Source: Betaproteobacteria bacterium UBA2293
GTDB lineage: Bacteria > Pseudomonadota > Gammaproteobacteria > Burkholderiales > Rhodocyclaceae
Direction of reading: 5' to 3'
Assembly (NCBI GenBank): GCA_002345845.1
Contig: DDWF01000245.1
Span: forward strand, 1 to 8,347
DNA: 8,347 bases
A model generated the notes under the pieces. It saw only the letters and a list, made by a program, of their open reading frames with translations. It did not search any database and was not told the DNA's origin. Below are positions 4,683 to 8,347 of this stretch, piece by piece; positions within the stretch are counted from its first letter, which is position 1; every line of letters begins with the position of its first letter. Position numbers and translations under genes: made by a program.

Positions 4683-7532
4683 TTATTGGGCTGACTGTAT
4701 TAGTTTTGTGATTAAGTTCGTCATCCGTCTTGTTACATTCTTCTCTTCGACAAGCTTCCTCGCATCGGAATGCCAGCTATCCGACACGACATAACCAGGC
4801 TCCGAGTCAGCACGACTACGTTCGATTTTCAACACCTCTTGCTCGCTTAAGAACTCAAGGTACGAACTTAATGAGAGCTTACCGACAACTGTGACGTTTT
4901 TATATACGTTCTTGCTCTTCCATGAAAAGTGATTCGATCGAAAACCCACCTTGAGTATCTTATATAGGTTGTCGCGAATCACCTCGTGTCCAGATTCATC
5001 GGCTATTTTCTTTGTCTGAAACGATGCCAAAAGGTTGGAACTGAATTTACAACCAGATCCGAATAGTGAACGGTCCAATTTGTCTGGAAGAGTCTGGTCA
5101 TCAAAATTGACTTGAGTGGAATAGAAAACAGCATTTCCGGGTACATAGTCACAACTCTGCAGATTCGTATAGTTTTCAACGTAGCCGTCTTGCACCGTAA
5201 TTCCGTTTAGATTAACTGGGTAGAACTGACCGTAGATGGAGCACCCCGTCCATGTTCTGCTGCCGAAGTAACTATTAAGGCTCTCGGAGCGTTCTATTTT
5301 GTCGATATTCTTACTAAGTGCCCAGTACATAAAAGCGCTCATCGCTTTACGCCAAGGCAGTACCGAACCAGTATCCCGTAGTCCATATTGGAGGAGGCTA
5401 TTGAACCACTTTAACGTGTTGGGAGCATGCGCATACGTAGTGGGTGGAAGCACTGCCATGACTTCATCGTAAAGTGGTCCGTCTCCACGGCAGAACTCGG
5501 CCATGAACTCGATCGCCGGAAGTTCGGAAAACTGGCCATCTCTTATCTTTAATGCCAATAACCGCGATTTAAAGAAGTACGTGAGCGAGTCATACTTAAA
5601 AGAGATAGTTTCCTTATCCCACAGTAGAAAAGGATTTCGCAGGAAATTAACGGGGTTAAGTGTCTTCGTATCACTATCACAGGCGCTGATATAGCTGAGG
5701 AGCGCTTCCTTAGTTACGGTGTGCTGAGGCGCTCTAATGATCTCGATCAAGATATCGAAAAAATCGTCGGGACCAATTTTTCCCAGTGACTGCTTTGTTA
5801 TTTCGCGATCGACTATTTTTTTAACTAACGTATCCAGCGGTTTACCGCTTGTAAAAAATCTGGCGCTATTGGATTTGGTAGCCAAACTCTCACCTGGCGT
5901 GGATGCATCGTCGTCGATTAGATAGTCGCAAATAAGTGATGCGTACAAAGGGATTGTTGTCAGCTTTTCAGCTTCACCATTCTCATTAAACGCTTGCAAA
6001 AGTTTTTTTGCTTCCGCAATGGATTTATTAGGCAGGCGTCCGGCAAGATAACGGTCCGTATCTTCGCTGGAGAAGCCACGCAGGCGGCAAATAGACGCTT
6101 GCCTAACATGTTGGAATCGCTCCAGGTTGTAATTCCTAACTGTCAGAATGACTAGGACTTTCCGAAAGCATTCCTCAAGCTCAGCTAATGATCGAATGAA
6201 ATTTTCAAAGTTCAGCGAGGAGCCAAGATGTGATTCAAGTTCGTCGAAACCGTCAATAAGTAGGACAAAATTCCCGCACGCGAGGTTTATCTCAAAATTG
6301 TGGCTCTCAATTGAGTTTGCATCGTCGAGCAAGCCGTTTGCTACCGCGACCTTATACAGGTCGCTCACGGAGTCGACGGAGGTAGAAATTGAAATTTCAC
6401 GGAAATCGGTTGCTGACAGCAGAATGACCCGTTTGCGATTTTTTGCATTGATATATGCCGCAATGTCGTCACAGAACGTGGTTTTGCCTATGCCGGCGGG
6501 CCCCGTAACTACGTGTACGGGATTGAAGTCGTTCGAGCTCTTTAGGATGTTTGAGACGTATGCCGAGGCACTTTGATAGTCGCCGATCGGCTCTCCAGAA
6601 TTGTCGAGAGGAACCAGAGTTTGCTCAATGAAGTTGGAAGTCTTCTTGGCGGGAGATTCGCCAGTCCTGAATGCATCTGGAAGGCAAGAGTCCCATACAA
6701 AGTCATCAAAATATTTCACCTGAACTTTCCGACCCTTCGAGCCAAAAACCTTCGAGTCCAAGGACAAATCTCGTGCGGCGTCGAGAATCGATTTTCGTCG
6801 ATCAACTTCGCCTCCATCCCGTCGGTAAGCTCGAGGCGTGATGATTTCAAGCGAATCTGGAAAGTCAGTCCCAATGGAGCCAAGGAAATCTTGAAGGGAC
6901 TTCTCAAGTGCCGTGCGAGATCGAAGGAAAATTATTCCTTTGGACAATTCTCCCCCGAGATCAACTATGACATAGTCATAAACAAGGCGATTGTCGTGAT
7001 CGGAGCGATTTAGCTTCGTCTCTACCCGTTGCTTTGGAAAACAAAGGCGCACCACGTCCTCTGCTCTGGGATTTTCAAATTTAACGCGGCCAAGTGTCCT
7101 TGCCGGGATTCGATCCTCCATGGAACTCGGGATTTTCGGGGCATCAAGATTTCCATTGCCGAAGAACGCAATCCAAATTACCTTAATCAATGCATCAAAG
7201 GCCGCTGACTGGCTCTCGTTATCAGATAGGTCGCTACCGGATCCATCGTGAGAGTAGGCGTTACCCACGTTTTGCAGGTACTTAATTTCTGTCTTAAACA
7301 TACCTGCATCGCGAGCTGTTTCATCGGCTTCGATATGTTTCAAGGCATCTGCAATCAACCTTTCGAGAAGCCCTTGCGGTTGCTTCCCATGCCCAACTAT
7401 GATTGCCTTGCAAATAACTTCGGCAGTAAGCCGATACTTATTTGCCGCATCGACCAGCGGTTTTGCTATGTTTGCCTCAATATCTTTCAAATATTGACTT
7501 AGCCGCAAAATGATTTCTTGATAGTTGTCCAT
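4683..7532 (-). CDS. NACHT-type STAND NTPase, probable anti-phage defence protein
   Basis: A 949-residue multidomain protein. Residues 1-130 are helical and resemble HEPN/DUF4145-like domains (AANKYRLTAEVICKAI at 29-44; LQNVGNAYSHDG at 86-97). About 150-290 looks alpha/beta and is unidentified. The NTPase follows: Walker A GPAGIGKTT (344-352), Walker B FVLLIDGFDEL (422-432) with the Asp-Gly-x-Asp-Glu form typical of NACHT, and a sensor-like ILTVRN (462-467). FKYDSLTYFFKSRLLA (645-660) fits the winged-helix end of the NACHT arm. A pentapeptide-like stretch (about 760-792) and a winged-helix-like region (about 848-930) complete it. Bacterial NACHT proteins sense phage components and trigger abortive responses; that role is inferred here. 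The start is the first ATG after an in-frame stop at 7560-7562; the ribosome site is poor. G+C is far below the neighbours, a sign of transfer. No partner gene is adjacent; cytoplasmic. Confidence 0.9.
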   Translation of the reverse strand: MDNYQEIILRLSQYLKDIEANIAKPLVDAANKYRLTAEVICKAIIVGHGKQPQGLLERLIADALKHIEADETARDAGMFKTEIKYLQNVGNAYSHDGSGSDLSDNESQSAAFDALIKVIWIAFFGNGNLDAPKIPSSMEDRIPARTLGRVKFENPRAEDVVRLCFPKQRVETKLNRSDHDNRLVYDYVIVDLGGELSKGIIFLRSRTALEKSLQDFLGSIGTDFPDSLEIITPRAYRRDGGEVDRRKSILDAARDLSLDSKVFGSKGRKVQVKYFDDFVWDSCLPDAFRTGESPAKKTSNFIEQTLVPLDNSGEPIGDYQSASAYVSNILKSSNDFNPVHVVTGPAGIGKTTFCDDIAAYINAKNRKRVILLSATDFREISISTSVDSVSDLYKVAVANGLLDDANSIESHNFEINLACGNFVLLIDGFDELESHLGSSLNFENFIRSLAELEECFRKVLVILTVRNYNLERFQHVRQASICRLRGFSSEDTDRYLAGRLPNKSIAEAKKLLQAFNENGEAEKLTTIPLYASLICDYLIDDDASTPGESLATKSNSARFFTSGKPLDTLVKKIVDREITKQSLGKIGPDDFFDILIEIIRAPQHTVTKEALLSYISACDSDTKTLNPVNFLRNPFLLWDKETISFKYDSLTYFFKSRLLALKIRDGQFSELPAIEFMAEFCRGDGPLYDEVMAVLPPTTYAHAPNTLKWFNSLLQYGLRDTGSVLPWRKAMSAFMYWALSKNIDKIERSESLNSYFGSRTWTGCSIYGQFYPVNLNGITVQDGYVENYTNLQSCDYVPGNAVFYSTQVNFDDQTLPDKLDRSLFGSGCKFSSNLLASFQTKKIADESGHEVIRDNLYKILKVGFRSNHFSWKSKNVYKNVTVVGKLSLSSYLEFLSEQEVLKIERSRADSEPGYVVSDSWHSDARKLVEEKNVTRRMTNLITKLIQSAQ

Positions 7533-7810
7533 TTTAGATTTCTGGTCAGCAGGTGATTGTCATTTTTGTCGTTGTGCATCGGCCACCCAAATGTGGGGCG
7601 CGATAGTTCTTTGGCATTATGCAATATTTGACCTGCTTTGCCCTTAGTAAACTCTTTGAAGATCAACTGCCATCACTCATCAACTGTTTTGCTGCTTGGC
7701 AGGTAAATGTTCGCTTTGGTTCGGGAGACCTATTCACCAGATCAGGAAGCTGGTGCTCAAGGCCATCAGACGCTGAACGGCAGGTCTGGGTCAGATTGCT
7801 GTCTGACACC

Positions 7811-7845
7811 GACCGATAGGCCAATGGGCGGTTTGGCCGAACAGC
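7811..7845 (-). repeat. Right copy of the GGCCA...TTGGCC motif (inverted)
   Basis: Read on the minus strand it gives GCTG-TTCGGCCA, eight bases, then TTGGCCTATC, matching the block order and spacing of 4528-4556. The two copies therefore flank the NACHT gene as inverted repeats about 3.3 kb apart. The similarity is imperfect and partly palindromic. Confidence 0.35.
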
Positions 7846-7860
7846 GGAAGGCCCAAAAAC

Positions 7861-7888
7861 ACAAAGCCCGGCAAATGCCGGGCTTTGT
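7861..7888 (-). terminator. Rho-independent terminator of amt
   Basis: ACAAAGCCCGGCA and TGCCGGGCTTTGT form a perfect 13-bp stem with a two-base centre. In the direction of amt (minus strand) it is followed at once by GTTTTTGGGC, a T-run in the right place. It lies 63 bases after the amt stop codon and would insulate amt from the NACHT gene downstream on the same strand. Confidence 0.85.
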
Positions 7889-7897
7889 TCATCTACG

Positions 7898-7928
7898 GTC
7901 CGACAGACTTCATTCCCGTCTGCCGGAC
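7898..7928 (-). repeat. Second hairpin in the amt 3' untranslated region
   Basis: GTCCGACAGAC and GTCTGCCGGAC pair around a 9-base loop. As minus-strand RNA the single non-Watson-Crick position is a G-U wobble, while on + it is an A-C mismatch, so the structure suits the amt transcript. It sits between the amt stop and the terminator and may stabilise the mRNA end. Confidence 0.5.
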
Positions 7929-7951
7929 TTCAATATTTGCATCAAGCCGCC

Positions 7952-8347
7952 TTACCAGTTCGGATCCCCCTCCGGCGTGGCGGTGATCTTGTGGATACTG
8001 AGGTCGGCACCCCGGTATTCCTCTTCCTGGTCGAGACGCAAGCCGAGGGTGGCTTTGAGCACGCCGTAGACGACCAGGCTGCCGAGCAGGGCGACGACGA
8101 TGGCGAGGCCGGTCATGACCAGTTGCGACATCAGCGAGACGCCACCGGCACCGCCCAGGGCCTGGCTGCCGAAGATGCCGGCGGCGATGCCGCCCCAGGC
8201 GCCACACAGGCCGTGCAGCGGCCAGACGCCGAGCACGTCGTCGATCTTCCAGCGGTTCTGGGTGAGCGTGAACATGAAGACGAACAGGCCACCGGCAACG
8301 GCACCGACGACCAGGGCGCCAACCGGATGCATCAGGTCGGAACCGGC
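7952..8347 (-). CDS. amt: Ammonium transporter, C-terminal part
   Basis: The last 131 residues of an Amt/Rh-family ammonium channel of the inner membrane, cut by the window edge. Visible are a membrane helix HPVGALVVGAVAGGLFVFMF, then DDVLGVWPLHGLCGAWGG, which aligns with the DVFGVHGVCG segment of E. coli AmtB and so carries the second pore histidine. Two further membrane stretches follow (GGIAAGIFGSQALGG and LVMTGLAIVVALLGSLVVYG). The cytoplasmic tail starts GLRLDQEEEYRGADLSIHK, matching the family's conserved GLR...EEE..G.D..HG tail that docks the PII protein GlnK. The tail continues TATPEGDPNW beyond the usual end, a short variant extension. The 5' part, and the glnK gene that commonly precedes amt, would lie outside the window to the right. 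It is followed by a strong terminator. Expression is normally under nitrogen control, but no regulatory site is in view. Confidence 0.93.
   Translation of the reverse strand, partial: AGSDLMHPVGALVVGAVAGGLFVFMFTLTQNRWKIDDVLGVWPLHGLCGAWGGIAAGIFGSQALGGAGGVSLMSQLVMTGLAIVVALLGSLVVYGVLKATLGLRLDQEEEYRGADLSIHKITATPEGDPNW

Larger units (their letters stand above)
7533..7951. other. Non-coding stretch, right junction of the accessory insert
   Basis: No convincing gene is seen. The half next to the NACHT gene is AT-rich and should hold its promoter; on - a CATAAT hexamer near 7616-7621 is the best -10 match, without a good -35 box. Further right, G+C rises to core level. A perfect GTCAGA/TCTGAC hairpin (7790-7807), the right copy of the GGCCA...TTGGCC motif and the two amt-side hairpins follow. 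A 66-codon + frame at 7619-7819 has no coding character. Confidence 0.55.

Noticed and set aside
6573..7013. Antisense open frames inside the NACHT gene (also 6148-6576, 5503-5694, 5737-5925)
   Set aside because: Short, without ribosome sites or family signatures, and opposite a well-supported protein.
7619..7819. 66-codon + frame right of the NACHT gene
   Set aside because: No ribosome site, no recognisable domain, and it crosses the composition boundary and a hairpin.
7707..8069. 120-codon + frame overlapping the amt 3' end
   Set aside because: It runs through the amt terminator and antisense to the amt coding end; no coding character.

Overview
The window reads as a piece of a GC-rich proteobacterial chromosome, most likely a betaproteobacterium of the Rhodocyclaceae type. 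This is an inference from codon style, protein flavour and the Amt C-terminus; no taxonomic marker is present. It has one foreign-looking insertion. A counted 60-base sample of the core (601-660) is 72% G+C; a counted sample inside the large gene (5521-5580) is 38%. The change in composition falls at about 4.4-4.6 kb and about 7.7-7.8 kb.

Left core part (1-4340): the 3' end of a TlpA/thioredoxin-like gene is followed by a complete methylmalonyl-CoA decarboxylase gene (scpB), both on +. Next come a 68-codon hypothetical gene on - and a 46-codon single-span membrane protein on +, the latter too short for routine gene calling. A two-gene operon on - follows: an M14-type zinc carboxypeptidase whose stop codon overlaps (ATGA) the start of an alpha/beta hydrolase. 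A possible 39-codon membrane peptide and a 134-residue exported protein, with its own promoter-like sequence and a downstream hairpin, complete this part.

Accessory insert (about 4400-7800): a single 949-codon gene on - encodes a STAND NTPase with a NACHT-type P-loop domain. In order it has a HEPN/DUF4145-like helical N-terminus, an unidentified alpha/beta region, the NACHT module with a helical/winged-helix arm, a short pentapeptide-like stretch and a C-terminal winged-helix-like region. This is the layout expected of a standalone bacterial NLR-like anti-phage sensor, with effector-like and sensor-like parts on one chain. No partner gene, integrase or transposase is visible. The flanking non-coding DNA holds several perfect hairpins and two related GGCCA...TTGGCC motifs in inverted orientation, which may mark the edges of the insert.

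Right core part (7850-8347): the 3' end of an ammonium transporter gene (amt) on -, followed in its direction of transcription by two hairpins, the second a strong rho-independent terminator.

The core genes do not form one pathway. The NACHT gene is the accessory element of interest. Its defence role is inferred from family knowledge and not shown by the sequence itself.
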